NCBI GenBank assembly: GCA_012520795.1
Contig: JAAYNP010000082.1
Span: forward strand, 1-57,756
Direction: 5' to 3'
DNA length: 57,756 nucleotides
Source: Bacillota bacterium
GTDB lineage: Bacteria; Bacillota; Limnochordia; Darwinibacteriales; DTU012
In this document: positions 1-8,763 of the stretch, piece by piece
Layout of the letters: each line of letters starts with the position of its first letter
How positions within the stretch are numbered: position 1 is the first letter of the stretch
Notes under the pieces: model-generated
The model's database searches: none
What the model was told of the DNA's origin: nothing
What the model saw: only the letters and a program-made list of their open reading frames with translations
Position numbers and translations under genes: made by a program

Positions 1-1
1 G

Positions 2-706
2 GAAAGCGCTGAATTCATGGCCGGTTTTGCCCATTACGATTCCAAAACCGATCGCTATGTCCTGGGCCCGCCGGTGATTCCAGCCCAGGAATGCCATCGA
101 GCAACCGAGACCGTGAATCCCACCTATGAACTGGAATACTGGCTGTTTGGCCTGAAAACCGCTCAGGAGTGGCGGAGGCGGTTGGGGATGGAGCCGAATG
201 CACAGTGGGACACAGTGATCAAGAAACTGGCACTCCTACCGCACATGGGCGGCGCCTATCTTGCTCATGAAAAATGCCCCGATACATTTTCCAAGTATAA
301 CTATGATCATCCTTCCATGCTGTGCGCCTGCGGCGTGCTCCCGGGTGAACGGGCTGATCATGAACTGGTGCGAGCTACTGTCAAAAAGGTCTTTGAAGTA
401 TGGAACTGGGATAAAGCCTGGGGCTGGGATTTCCCTGTGGTGGCCATGGCTGCGGCAAGAGCCGGCGAGCCCGAAATGGCCGTTGACGCTTTCTTTATTG
501 ATACTGTCAAGAACACGTGGCTTCCCAACGGGCACAATTTCCAGAGGCCTAACCTGCCGCTGTACCTGCCTGGAAACGGTGGGCTTTTGTTGGCTGTTGG
601 GATGATGGCTGCCGGCTGGGAAGGCTGCCCGCCGGTACAGGCACCCGGATTCCCCCAAGACGGATCTTGGCAGGTTGAAATAGAAGGAATTTTGCGTTAT
701 TGGTAG
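2..706 (+). CDS. C-terminal part of a GH65-like (alpha/alpha)6 glycoside hydrolase (5' end outside window)
   Basis: The frame is open to the left edge, so this is the last 234 residues of a larger protein rather than a gene starting at the internal ATG at 17. The visible part reads VLGPPVIPAQE, then a Trp-rich stretch with KYNYDHPSML, WNWDKAWGWDFP and LPLYLPGNGGLL, which is the pattern of the six-hairpin toroid of GH65-like glycosidases found in polysaccharide-utilisation loci. The Glu of PAQE lies where these enzymes usually carry an active-site acid, but I cannot fix the substrate. No signal peptide can be judged because the N-terminus is missing. The next gene, a DUF4282 membrane protein, begins 81 bases later and looks unrelated. 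Confidence 0.7.
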   Translation, partial: ESAEFMAGFAHYDSKTDRYVLGPPVIPAQECHRATETVNPTYELEYWLFGLKTAQEWRRRLGMEPNAQWDTVIKKLALLPHMGGAYLAHEKCPDTFSKYNYDHPSMLCACGVLPGERADHELVRATVKKVFEVWNWDKAWGWDFPVVAMAAARAGEPEMAVDAFFIDTVKNTWLPNGHNFQRPNLPLYLPGNGGLLLAVGMMAAGWEGCPPVQAPGFPQDGSWQVEIEGILRYW

Positions 707-787
707 AAATCGTAGTTAAACCGATGACAAGGAGGCAGCATCGCTTTATTCTGAACACGTATATTCAAAACGCAGGGAGGTATAGCC

Positions 788-1144
788 ATGCAAAAGAGCT
801 ATGAATCGTTGTGGGAAGGGGTTAAGAGATTTTTCAGTTTTAGGTTTTTGTTGGGTGTCAGGATAGCGGAAATTTTGTATTTCATCGGATTTGTACTGAT
901 CACTGTATACGGTATCCGCATTCTTGCCTTTCTAATCAGTGATGACAGATTCTACCGCAATTGTTTTGGCTTTTTGCCCAGGGGGCAGCTGATAACTGCC
1001 GTATTGATCCTGTTTCCCATTGCACACCTCGTATGGCGCATGTTTTTTGAAGGGTACGTGGTTGTCATCAGGGCTCTCAATGCAACCGAATCAGTTGACA
1101 GCAAGCTGCACAAGCTGGAGAACCCATATGGCGATGGCCGATAA
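788..1144 (+). CDS. DUF4282-type small membrane protein
   Basis: This 118-residue protein has two hydrophobic segments, around residues 27-49 and 66-86, joined by a polar loop. The layout of a cytoplasmic FRFL-containing N-terminus, two membrane spans and a R-M-F-F-E-x-x-V-V-x-x-R-A-L motif after the second span matches the DUF4282 family, whose role is unknown. A GGGAGG ribosome site sits nine bases before the ATG. A strong terminator follows the stop, so the gene is probably monocistronic or ends the upstream unit. Confidence 0.7.
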   Translation: MQKSYESLWEGVKRFFSFRFLLGVRIAEILYFIGFVLITVYGIRILAFLISDDRFYRNCFGFLPRGQLITAVLILFPIAHLVWRMFFEGYVVVIRALNATESVDSKLHKLENPYGDGR

Positions 1145-1165
1145 CTTAGGCGCAATATAAGCTTT

Positions 1166-1209
1166 AACAGCTCTTGATGGGCACAACCCAAAGAGAGCTG
1201 TTTTTTTTT
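1166..1209 (+). terminator. Rho-independent terminator after the DUF4282 gene
   Basis: The perfect 9-bp stem AACAGCTCT (1166-1174) / AGAGCTGTT (1194-1202) is followed by a run of T to 1209. Confidence 0.85.
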
Positions 1210-1220
1210 CGGCGACTTCC

Positions 1221-1229
1221 TGGTATGAT
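1221..1229 (+). promoter_or_regulatory. Extended -10 promoter candidate for the Tet(M)-like gene
   Basis: TGGTATGAT is an extended -10 (TGn plus TATGAT at 1224-1229) about 43 bases before the ATG at 1272 and just after the upstream terminator. No good -35 hexamer is visible, as is common for extended -10 promoters. Confidence 0.4.
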
Positions 1230-1271
1230 TAATAGTAGGGGCAATCAAAAGCAAAAGGACTGACATTTGTT

Positions 1272-3953
1272 ATGAACAGGGGCAAAAAGAAGCTGGTTAT
1301 TGGCATCCTCGCCCATGTTGACGCGGGCAAAACCACCCTGTCCGAAAGCATGCTTTTCTTAAGCGGCAAGATCCGCAGCCTCGGCCGGGTGGATGATAGA
1401 AATGCCTACCTTGATACCCATGAGCTGGAGAGGCTGAGGAAAATCACTATCTTTTCCAAGCAGGCTGTTTTTCAGCTTGGGGACACCCGGATCACTCTGC
1501 TGGATACTCCGGGGCATGTGGATTTTGCGGCTGAAGCAGAACGGACACTGCATGTCCTGGACTATGCTGTTCTAGTGATCAGCGGAGCCGATGGTGTCCA
1601 GGGGCATGCCAAGACTCTGTGGAAACTGCTTGAACGCTATCAAATACCGGCTTTTATCTTTATCAATAAGATGGATCAGGATAGGACAGATCGCAACAAG
1701 CTGATGGCTGAGCTGAAAAAAGAGTTTGCCGAAGGCTGCATCGCTTTTGATCAGGGCACATCCCCGCATTTTTACGAACAGTTGGCCATGGGCCACGATT
1801 CTTTGTTGGAAGCATACCTTGAGACAGGGCAGATCAGCCTTGCCCAAATCCGGGAGGCTATCAAAGCCCGGAAGGTTTTCCCCTGCTATTTTGGTTCTGC
1901 GCTGAAACTGCAGGGAGTGGAAGCATTTCTGCAGGGAATCGCCAGATATACCGTTCAGCCAACCTATCCGCCGGAGTTTGGAGCAAGGGTGTTCAAGATT
2001 TCCAGGGATGAACAGGGGAACCGCTTGACCCATCTGAAGCTGACCGGTGGGAGTTTGAGGGTGAAGGATCTCCTCACCAATGGAGAATGGGAAGAGAAGG
2101 TTAACCAGATCAGAGTATACTCAGGTGAAAAGTACGAACTGGTAAGCAAAATCGAAGCCGGATCTGTCTGTGCCGTTACCGGGCTTACCCAAACCAAGCC
2201 CGGTGAGGGCTTGGGCTTGGAAAAAGGTGCCCATAGGCCGGTTTTGGAACCGGTTTTGTCTTATCAGATCCGTTTGCCGGAAGGCTGTGACTCACGGCTG
2301 TTCCTGCCGAAACTCAGACTTTTGGAGGATGAAATCCCGGAGCTTAGTATTGTATGCGATGAAAGGCTGCAGGAAATCCAGGCTCGGATCATGGGCGATG
2401 TCCAGGTGGAGATTATTCAGAGCTTGGTTCAAAAACGCTTCGGCATTGAGATCCAGTTTGATACCGGCAGGATTCTCTACAAAGAAACCATTGCCAATGC
2501 GGTGGAGGGAGTGGGCCATTTTGAGCCGCTGGGCCATTATGCCGAGGTCCATCTGCTGCTGGAACCGGGTGAACCGGGCAGCGGCTTGGAATTTGCGGCG
2601 GACTGCCCTGAGGAAGTGTTGGCCAAGAACTGGCAGCGCCTGGTTTTGACTCATTTGGCAGAAAAAACGCATATCGGTGTGCTCACGGGATTTCCGGTTA
2701 CTGATATGAAGATAACATTGGTGTCTGGGCGGGCCCATCTTAGCCACACCGAGGGCGGTGATTTCCGTGAGGCTACGTACCGGGCAGTGCGCCAAGGTTT
2801 GAAAGAAGCTGAATCTGTACTGCTGGAGCCATATTATGCATTTCAGCTGGAAGTGCCGGAGCAGATGGTTGGCAGGGCCATGACTGATATCAGCAATATG
2901 CACGGCAGCTGCACCGTTGCCGAATCAAAGGGCGGGATGGCCACCTTGGTTGGCAGTGCCCCAGTGGTAACGATGCGGAACTACCACCGGGAAGTTGCCG
3001 CTTATACTAGGGGCCGGGGGGCGCTGTTTTGTTTTTCAGCAGGTTACCGGCAGTGCCACAACGCTGAGGAAGTCATTGCCGGCATGGGGTATGATTCCGA
3101 AAGGGACGTGGATAACCCTACCGGATCAATTTTCTGTTCCCAAGGCACAGGGTTTTACGTAAGTTGGGACAAGGTAAAGCAGTACATGCATGTGGAAAGC
3201 TGTATCCAATCCAAACTGCCGGCTTTAAGCCAAAATGCACCGGAGGGGGCTTCCGTATCCAGTCGAACGCCCAGCGGCAGGGCAGACGAACCTGCTGACG
3301 ACTATTTCGCCCAGGCGGTCTTTGCCAATAAAGGCAAAAGGCGCTCCTGGAGACGGCGCAGCCAAAATGCCAAGGGCGAGCCGGAATATGCCGCATTCCG
3401 TAGAGATAGGGAAAACAGCGGCTTTAGTCCGAAAAGAACGGAGTACCTGCTGGTTGATGGTTATAATATCATTCATGCCTGGCCGGAACTGCAAAAGCTT
3501 GCTGAGGGCAATCTCGATACGGCTCGCACCAGGCTCCTCGATCAGCTGTGCAGCTATCAGGCGATGAGAAAATGCAAGATAATGGTGGTTTTCGATGCCT
3601 ACCGGGTACCGGGGAACCGGGAGAGTATCAGCGATTACCACAATATTAAGGTTGTATTTACAAAAGAGGCTCAAACAGCGGATCAGTTTATTGAACGCTT
3701 TGCCCACGAAAACCAGGAAAAATACTGGATTACCGTAGCCACATCCGACAGCCTGGAGCAGATCATCACCCTGTGTGCAGGCTCTGTGCTTTTGGCGGCC
3801 GATAATCTTTATCGGGAATTGGAACTGGTTAAACAACAGGCTGCTGAAGCCAACCGGCAGGGGCTAAAACGCAGTTATCTCGGAGACACGGTTGACCCCG
3901 AGGTCCTCGAGGAGATGCAATCGCTGCGCAATGACGATCAGCAAGGCCAATGA
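1272..3953 (+). CDS. Tet(M)/EF-G-like translational GTPase fused to a C-terminal NYN (YacP-like) domain
   Basis: The 893-residue protein starts with a translational GTPase domain: G1 AHVDAGKTT (14-22), switch-I-like ERLRKITIFS (53-62), G3 DTPGHVDF (78-85) and G4 NKMD (132-135). Domain II and EF-G domains III-V follow to about residue 640. This is the layout of ribosomal protection proteins of the Tet(M)/Tet(O) family, which release tetracycline from the ribosome. Those are near 640 residues, so this one is about 250 longer. After a polar linker, residues about 723-870 begin LLVDGYNII and carry the acidic pattern of NYN/YacP RNase-like domains. Chromosomal relatives with this fusion occur in Clostridia and are often auto-named tetracycline resistance. 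Real resistance is not shown by the sequence; a housekeeping or stress role on the ribosome is equally possible. Confidence 0.85.
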   Translation: MNRGKKKLVIGILAHVDAGKTTLSESMLFLSGKIRSLGRVDDRNAYLDTHELERLRKITIFSKQAVFQLGDTRITLLDTPGHVDFAAEAERTLHVLDYAVLVISGADGVQGHAKTLWKLLERYQIPAFIFINKMDQDRTDRNKLMAELKKEFAEGCIAFDQGTSPHFYEQLAMGHDSLLEAYLETGQISLAQIREAIKARKVFPCYFGSALKLQGVEAFLQGIARYTVQPTYPPEFGARVFKISRDEQGNRLTHLKLTGGSLRVKDLLTNGEWEEKVNQIRVYSGEKYELVSKIEAGSVCAVTGLTQTKPGEGLGLEKGAHRPVLEPVLSYQIRLPEGCDSRLFLPKLRLLEDEIPELSIVCDERLQEIQARIMGDVQVEIIQSLVQKRFGIEIQFDTGRILYKETIANAVEGVGHFEPLGHYAEVHLLLEPGEPGSGLEFAADCPEEVLAKNWQRLVLTHLAEKTHIGVLTGFPVTDMKITLVSGRAHLSHTEGGDFREATYRAVRQGLKEAESVLLEPYYAFQLEVPEQMVGRAMTDISNMHGSCTVAESKGGMATLVGSAPVVTMRNYHREVAAYTRGRGALFCFSAGYRQCHNAEEVIAGMGYDSERDVDNPTGSIFCSQGTGFYVSWDKVKQYMHVESCIQSKLPALSQNAPEGASVSSRTPSGRADEPADDYFAQAVFANKGKRRSWRRRSQNAKGEPEYAAFRRDRENSGFSPKRTEYLLVDGYNIIHAWPELQKLAEGNLDTARTRLLDQLCSYQAMRKCKIMVVFDAYRVPGNRESISDYHNIKVVFTKEAQTADQFIERFAHENQEKYWITVATSDSLEQIITLCAGSVLLAADNLYRELELVKQQAAEANRQGLKRSYLGDTVDPEVLEEMQSLRNDDQQGQ

Positions 3954-3959
3954 CCGACA

Positions 3960-3987
3960 GGCTCAACTGGAGTTTGCCGCTTTTTTT
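3960..3987 (+). terminator. Weak terminator-like hairpin after the Tet(M)-like gene
   Basis: An imperfect stem GGCtcAAC / GTTtGCC around loop TGGA is followed by GC and seven T. The stem has mismatches, so this is tentative. Confidence 0.35.
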
Positions 3988-3993
3988 GGAAAT

Positions 3994-4007
3994 TTGACCT
4001 AGGTCAA
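3994..4007. promoter_or_regulatory. Perfect CRP/FNR-type palindrome TTGAC-N4-GTCAA
   Basis: TTGACCTAGGTCAA is a perfect 14-bp palindrome with half-sites like those of CRP/FNR-superfamily regulators, including redox- or nitrosative-stress-responsive ones. It lies about 70 bases before the start of the broken metal ATPase gene, an activator-type position. No CRP/FNR-family gene is in the window. Confidence 0.45.
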
Positions 4008-4065
4008 TTTTTTTGTGCCTTAAGCGTGTTAGACTACAGTTGAGAAGGCAAGGAAAGCAGGTGAT

Positions 4066-4450
4066 ATGATGCAGCGGTGGATACTCGGCAGTAAGAATAA
4101 AATTGTTATGGTTAGCGGAGCGTTGATTGCTACAGCCTTTGCCGGCGAATGGTTTTTAGACAATCCCGCACTGCTTCAGTGGGGGCTGGCAGCGGCAGCG
4201 GTTTTCGGTGTAGCGCCCATTGCCATCCAGGCATACCAGGCTTTGCGGGTGAAGGTAGTCAGCATTGATGTCCTGGTTACGATAGCTGTTACCGGAGCCT
4301 TTCTAATTCGAAACTATGAGGAAGCAGCAATTGTCACGTTCCTGTTCCTCTTTGGGGCTTACTTGGAGCAGCGGGGCGGCGGTGATCGGGATTGGGGATA
4401 TCGAAAGGGCCATCGCCACGCTTGATTACGAAGTCAAAAACTCAAGTGTG
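4066..4450 (+). pseudogene. Remnant of a heavy-metal P1B-type ATPase (internally deleted)
   Basis: The first 102 residues from ATG 4066 hold two hydrophobic spans and the string VVSIDVLVTIAVTGAFLI, then FLFLFGAYLEQR, which is the first transmembrane part of cadmium/zinc/copper P-type ATPases. Complete members have over 600 residues. Here the frame changes right after LEQR and stops at 4425. In another frame the bases that follow (about 4380-4440) read VIGIGDIERAIATLDYEVKN, which resembles the last helix and strand of an HMA metal-binding domain. The phosphorylation (DKTG) and nucleotide-binding domains are gone. The simplest reading is a large internal deletion; the HMA assignment of the tail is weak. 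Confidence 0.6.
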
Positions 4451-4460
4451 AAAGAGGCAC

Positions 4461-4491
4461 AAAAATGCCGGGGCCTGCTACCGGGCCCCGG
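4461..4491 (-). terminator. Terminator of the GH2 gene, overlapping its last codons
   Basis: The inverted repeat CCGGGGCC (4468-4475) / GGCCCCGG (4484-4491) is followed, read on the minus strand, by CATTTTTG. It lies across the 3' end of the GH2 gene (stop at 4478) and would end its transcript. Confidence 0.65.
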
Positions 4492-6175
4492 TATACATTT
4501 TCCGGACAGTCCAATAGGCTTGTTTTGGTTTGCGGTATTCATTGACGATCCCCTTGTTGTTGAAGCTGCGGGGCCGGCCCAACTCCAGCTCCCGGGCTGT
4601 GCGGACATCACAGTACTGCCAGATGTAGGTACCGATGATGTCCGGATCATTAAGAAAGAGGTTTAAAGTGTATTCCAGGTACTTTTCCTGGTAGTTTTCA
4701 CTCCACTTTTGCTGTTCGAATGTGCTTTCGCCGTAGAGGGCGCCGGCGCCGAATTCTGAGATGATCATCGGCTTGCCGGAAAGCCCTTCGTTTTGCATTT
4801 TGGCTTTGAAATCCCGCAGGAAGCTTTCCCACTGTTCAACCTCGCCGGAGTACCAGCCAAAGTAAAGGTTGATGCTGATGATGTCCACAAAGGGCAGGCA
4901 GATATCATCAAGGGGATGCATGGTGGCATAGGTAATGGGGCGTGTGGGATCAAGGCTGCGGATTTCTGCAGCAAAAGCCTTTGTCACGTCTAAGGCTGCC
5001 TTGGTGCGGCTGTCAATTTCATTGTGCAGCCCCCAGATAATGATCGACGGATGATGGTAGTCCCGTTTGATCATCTGCTCATGCATGGCCAGCCCCCGCT
5101 TAAGGGTCAAGGGATCTTTAAGGGCGTGTTCAGGGAAACCCCACATGGGGATTTCCTCCCAGAACAGGATCCCTTCCTGGTCCAGCAGATCCAGGAAAAT
5201 GGGTGCGTTGGGGTAGTGGGAGCCGCGAATGGCATTGCAGCCCAGGTTTTTGATAATGTCCAAATCCTTTTTCATCAGTTTGAGGGGCACGGCAAAACCC
5301 CAATCCGGATGATCCTCATGCCGGTTGATTCCTTTTAACTTAATCTCTCTGTTATTGAGGAGTAATTTGCCGTCCTGCACCGTAATGGTGCGAAAACCAA
5401 TGCGTTCGGTTAAGTCGTCGTTTTCAAGCTCCAGCCGTATCTGGTAGAGATTGGGGTTGGCCGGTTCCCAAAGCCGGACATTGGGCACCAAAAGATCGGT
5501 AATGGTGATTGAGTGGACATCTCCGGCATTGCCCTGAAAGCTGACTGTTCGGGCAGCCAGCAGTTGTTCATCCAAATACACTTTCAGCTCCTCCCGGGAA
5601 ACGGAGAAATTCTGGATCGCTACGTGGAGATCCAGATGGGCTGTGGCTTGCGCAATATCCAGTCTGTAATCGATCCTGCAGTCTTTGATCCAGGCGTCTT
5701 CCAGCTCCATCAGCTCGACACTGCGGAACAGGCCCCCATAGTGGAACCAGTCGACTCTGGCCAGGGGGATGGTGTTGCGGTCATTGTGGGAGTTGTCTGT
5801 GAAAACCACCAGATTGTGTTTTCCCGGAGCCAAGCCCTTGACCAGGCATTGATAACCAGCAAAACCTCCATATTGGCTCCCCACCTCTTTGCCGTCCACA
5901 TAGACGCGGATCAAGCCGTAAAAGCCGTGAAAAACCAGGTTGGCCCGGCTTTTTGTTGTCTCGAATTCCCGTTGGTACCAGGCGCCTCCTTCATAATGGT
6001 AGAGGCCGAGTTCGGTATTCCAGCATCCCGGTACGAGAACAGCCCGGCTGTCCTTGGGGAAGTCTGCGTACCATTTTTCGCTTTCCCCAGCCCTGTCAGG
6101 GTCGATCTTAAACCGCCAAAAGCCGTTCAGGCTGGTAACCTTTCTTTTGTGATGGCTTTTGAACAGTCGAGTCAT
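4478..6175 (-). CDS. GH2 family beta-glucuronidase-like glycosidase
   Basis: This 565-residue protein has the GH2 order: sugar-binding jelly roll (about 1-150), Ig-like domain (about 155-255) and TIM barrel. The acid/base Glu is E386 in GLHNEID and the nucleophile is E474 in ISEFGAG. Near the C-terminus N539-N540-K541-G precedes VNEYRKPK, matching the N-x-K motif that beta-glucuronidases use to hold the substrate carboxylate, so a glucuronidase (or galacturonidase-like) activity is favoured over beta-galactosidase. There is no signal peptide, so it acts in the cytoplasm on imported uronic-acid glycosides. A GGGAGGGG ribosome site precedes the ATG. It is transcribed alone, divergently from the TPR gene. 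Confidence 0.85.
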   Translation of the reverse strand: MTRLFKSHHKRKVTSLNGFWRFKIDPDRAGESEKWYADFPKDSRAVLVPGCWNTELGLYHYEGGAWYQREFETTKSRANLVFHGFYGLIRVYVDGKEVGSQYGGFAGYQCLVKGLAPGKHNLVVFTDNSHNDRNTIPLARVDWFHYGGLFRSVELMELEDAWIKDCRIDYRLDIAQATAHLDLHVAIQNFSVSREELKVYLDEQLLAARTVSFQGNAGDVHSITITDLLVPNVRLWEPANPNLYQIRLELENDDLTERIGFRTITVQDGKLLLNNREIKLKGINRHEDHPDWGFAVPLKLMKKDLDIIKNLGCNAIRGSHYPNAPIFLDLLDQEGILFWEEIPMWGFPEHALKDPLTLKRGLAMHEQMIKRDYHHPSIIIWGLHNEIDSRTKAALDVTKAFAAEIRSLDPTRPITYATMHPLDDICLPFVDIISINLYFGWYSGEVEQWESFLRDFKAKMQNEGLSGKPMIISEFGAGALYGESTFEQQKWSENYQEKYLEYTLNLFLNDPDIIGTYIWQYCDVRTARELELGRPRSFNNKGIVNEYRKPKQAYWTVRKMYTGAR

Positions 6176-6208
6176 CTTGATGCCCCTCCCGTGAGTGCTG
6201 ATGGGTAA

Positions 6209-6217
6209 ATTATACCA
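6209..6217 (-). promoter_or_regulatory. Extended -10 promoter of the GH2 gene
   Basis: On the minus strand TGGTATAAT gives a consensus -10 (TATAAT, complement of 6209-6214) with the extended TGn, about 34 bases before the GH2 start. No clear -35 is seen. Confidence 0.5.
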
Positions 6218-6315
6218 TATTTGTGCAATTGGTACTTGAAACAGCGCCAGGTGCGAAGGAAATTGTTTCCAGACGGTAGAAAATGTCAGTAACTACATTA
6301 AGGAGGTCTGTCGGA

Positions 6316-7059
6316 GTGAAAAGCAACATTTGCAGATACGCTGGTATTACGGGGGTGTTTCTCAGCCTGGCACTTGCCTTTGCGTGTGCTGCGGCTGCCC
6401 AAGGCCAGACCGGGGCTGTGCTGCAGGAGGTCAATGGTTTATTGGCTGCCAAACAGGTTGGCACTATCGAACAGGCGATTGAACTTTTGGAAGCGGCGCT
6501 GGCCAATGCTCCAGGAGATGGCGTTCTGCTGTGGACAATGGCGAAAGCCTATTTGTACCTGGCGGATCGGAGTGATGATCAAAAGCTGGCCTTATATGAA
6601 AAGGGTAAAGCATATGCGGATCAGGCTGTGGAAGCTGTCCCTGATAATCCCCATGCCCACTACTGGCAGGGTGCTCTGATTGGAAGAATCGGCCAAACCA
6701 GGGGAGTCCTCAACAGCCTGTTCATGGTGCGCCCCCTCCAGGAAGCAATGGAGCGTGTCCTTGAGCTTGATGATCAGTATGCCGATGCCCACTATGTCTT
6801 GAGCAGCCTCTACGATCAGGCTCCCGGCTGGCCGCTCAGTATCGGCAATAAAAACAAGGCCCTGGAGCATATTGAGATAGCCCTGGCGATTGATCCCGAC
6901 AACCCGGAGTATAAAGTACAGTATGCTGCTGTGCTGCTGAGCCACAAAAGGCGCGACGAGGCCCGGGAGGCTTTAATGGAGGCTTTTGAGTCGCCGGAGA
7001 TGGAGATCGATGAGGTTTTGCGGCAGGATGCGGAAGCATTATTGGCAAAGCTGAAATAA
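6316..7059 (+). CDS. Secreted TPR-repeat protein
   Basis: The start is taken as GTG 6316 because AGGAGG at 6301-6306 is nine bases upstream; an ATG at 6283 lies before that site. The 247-residue product begins with a signal peptide (basic KSNICRY, hydrophobic GVFLSLALAFACAAAA, cleavage near AQG). The rest is alpha-helical with TPR-like units, for example IEQAIELLEAALANAPGD, YADQAVEAVPDNPHAHY and ALEHIEIALAIDPDNPEY. It is therefore an exported protein-protein interaction scaffold of unknown partner. A strong terminator follows at 7080-7124, so it seems to be a single-gene unit. Confidence 0.75.
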   Translation: MKSNICRYAGITGVFLSLALAFACAAAAQGQTGAVLQEVNGLLAAKQVGTIEQAIELLEAALANAPGDGVLLWTMAKAYLYLADRSDDQKLALYEKGKAYADQAVEAVPDNPHAHYWQGALIGRIGQTRGVLNSLFMVRPLQEAMERVLELDDQYADAHYVLSSLYDQAPGWPLSIGNKNKALEHIEIALAIDPDNPEYKVQYAAVLLSHKRRDEAREALMEAFESPEMEIDEVLRQDAEALLAKLK

Positions 7060-7079
7060 TCGGCTGCTTTTGGTTTAAG

Positions 7080-7124
7080 GCGAAAGATGATTGCGCTGAA
7101 TCAACGTCATCTTTCGCTTTTTTG
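7080..7124 (+). terminator. Rho-independent terminator after the TPR gene
   Basis: The perfect 11-bp stem GCGAAAGATGA (7080-7090) / TCATCTTTCGC (7107-7117) is followed by TTTTTTG. Confidence 0.9.
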
Positions 7125-7218
7125 TTTTTGTGGAAAGGAAATAGTGAAACGGCGGGGAATATTAACCAAGGATGGCAGCAAGATTTGCCAAATATTCATG
7201 TGAAAAGGAGCGATCCCG

Positions 7219-8739
7219 ATGGAGGCATTTTTCCCCAAGGCGACTCCGGAGCAAGTGGGGATCAGTTCGCAGGATGTTATCGATTTCATTGAACAGCTGG
7301 AAAGCGAAGATGTCTGCATGCACAGTGTGCTGCTGATCCGCCGCGGCAAACTGGCTGCCGAGGCATATTATGCCCCGCATACGGCGGATACCATGCACCG
7401 CATGTTTTCTGTGACCAAGAGCTTCACTTCTTTGGCGGTAGGCTTGCTGGAAAGCGAAGGCAAGCTCTCCCTGAATGACCCGATTGTGGATCATTTCCCG
7501 GAGAAACTGCCCCGCACAGGGGTACACCCCTACATAGCCCAGATTACAATCAGGGACATGCTGATGATGGCCACGGCTCATGCCCGCACCACCTACATAC
7601 CCTACATACGCACTGGGGATCCGGATTGGGTGAAAAGCTTCTTCGTTGAGGAACCAACTCACTTCCCGGGCACACTGTTTTACTATGACACATCTGCCAG
7701 CCATACTTTGGCGGCTCTGGTGGAGAAGCTTGCGGGCATGCCGATGCTTGAATACCTGCGTACCAAGTTCCTGGATGAAATCGGTTTTTCCAAGGAAGCG
7801 TACATTATTCCTGATCCCATGGGTGTTTCCATGGGAGGGTCGGGACTGGTGGCGAAACCCTTGGACTTGGCCAAGGTTGCCTGGATAGTGATGAACGGGG
7901 GCAAATGGCAGGGGAAGCAGTACCTTCCCCCGGATTATCTCGAAGCTGCGGTGAGCAGGCAGATTGCCACTGTATCCACTGCCAATGACCTGGTTGAGGA
8001 TAAACCCGGCTACGGTTATCAATTCTGGCGGGTCAAGAACAACGGTTTTGGGATGTTTGGCATGGGTGGGCAGCTTGCCGTCTGTTTTCCGGACGAGGAT
8101 CTACTGTTGGTGACAACCGCCGACACTCAGGATTACCACCGGGAAGGCACTATACTCGATCTGTTTTTCAAGACGGTCTTCGCTAATCTAAGTGATTGCC
8201 CCTTGCCTGAGGATTCCGGCAAACAGCAAGAACTTGACAAACGGCTGGCCCGCTGTGCCATCAGGCCGTTAAAAGGCATAGAACCGGAAGCCGGTTTTAC
8301 GGGCTGGTGTCTGGAAGGCGGAGAATCTGGGGAATATGTCTTTGCGGATAACCCCATGGGGCTGCAGAGCCTCTCTTTAAGCTTAAGTTCCGGGACTGAG
8401 GCTGCAGTGTTTCCAGGATCGGCTTCGGCATGGACGGAAGGGGTTCTGCACTTTACCAACAAAACTGGGAGCCATGCCTTAAGGTTTGGCATCAACCGGC
8501 TGATATCCGGCAAGTTTCCGCATTATGGCTACTGCTGTGCAGCGTCGGGCGCCTGGGCTTCACCGGATACATTTGTTATAAAATGCCATATTATCGATTA
8601 TCAACTGGGCAAAGTAACGATCCGGCTTGCTTTCAAAGATGGAGCCGTTACCGTTGGGATGAGAAAAGTGATGGAAACCGGCCTTAACGAGTTCTCAGGA
8701 GTGGCAAGCGGCACCAGGGACCATGGAACAAGCCCATAA
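7219..8739 (+). CDS. Beta-lactamase-family (PF00144-type) serine hydrolase
   Basis: This 506-residue protein has the class C/DD-peptidase fold signature: S64-V-T-K67 (the SxxK nucleophile/base motif) in RMFSVTKSFTS, then FYYDTSASH near residue 154 in the place of the YxN motif, and FGMGGQLAV near 287 in the place of the third (HxG/KTG-like) motif. The last 170 residues form an extra beta-rich domain. Such proteins are usually esterases or peptidases, not antibiotic resistance enzymes. There is no signal peptide. AAGGAG lies seven to eight bases before the ATG. It precedes the GH3 gene by 24 bases, suggesting a shared transcript and a role in removing acyl groups from oligosaccharides; that role is inference. 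Confidence 0.8.
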   Translation: MEAFFPKATPEQVGISSQDVIDFIEQLESEDVCMHSVLLIRRGKLAAEAYYAPHTADTMHRMFSVTKSFTSLAVGLLESEGKLSLNDPIVDHFPEKLPRTGVHPYIAQITIRDMLMMATAHARTTYIPYIRTGDPDWVKSFFVEEPTHFPGTLFYYDTSASHTLAALVEKLAGMPMLEYLRTKFLDEIGFSKEAYIIPDPMGVSMGGSGLVAKPLDLAKVAWIVMNGGKWQGKQYLPPDYLEAAVSRQIATVSTANDLVEDKPGYGYQFWRVKNNGFGMFGMGGQLAVCFPDEDLLLVTTADTQDYHREGTILDLFFKTVFANLSDCPLPEDSGKQQELDKRLARCAIRPLKGIEPEAGFTGWCLEGGESGEYVFADNPMGLQSLSLSLSSGTEAAVFPGSASAWTEGVLHFTNKTGSHALRFGINRLISGKFPHYGYCCAASGAWASPDTFVIKCHIIDYQLGKVTIRLAFKDGAVTVGMRKVMETGLNEFSGVASGTRDHGTSP

Positions 8740-8763
8740 ACCATGAAGGAGGGCAAGGTAATA

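Noticed and set aside
3225-3836. Long open frame on the minus strand inside the Tet(M)-NYN gene
   Set aside because: It lies fully opposite conserved NYN codons, has no ribosome site and its product has no recognisable domain; it is a codon-bias shadow.
1272-3953. Acquired tetracycline-resistance gene on a mobile element
   Set aside because: No transposase, integrase or plasmid gene is adjacent, and the C-terminal NYN fusion is typical of chromosomal relatives.
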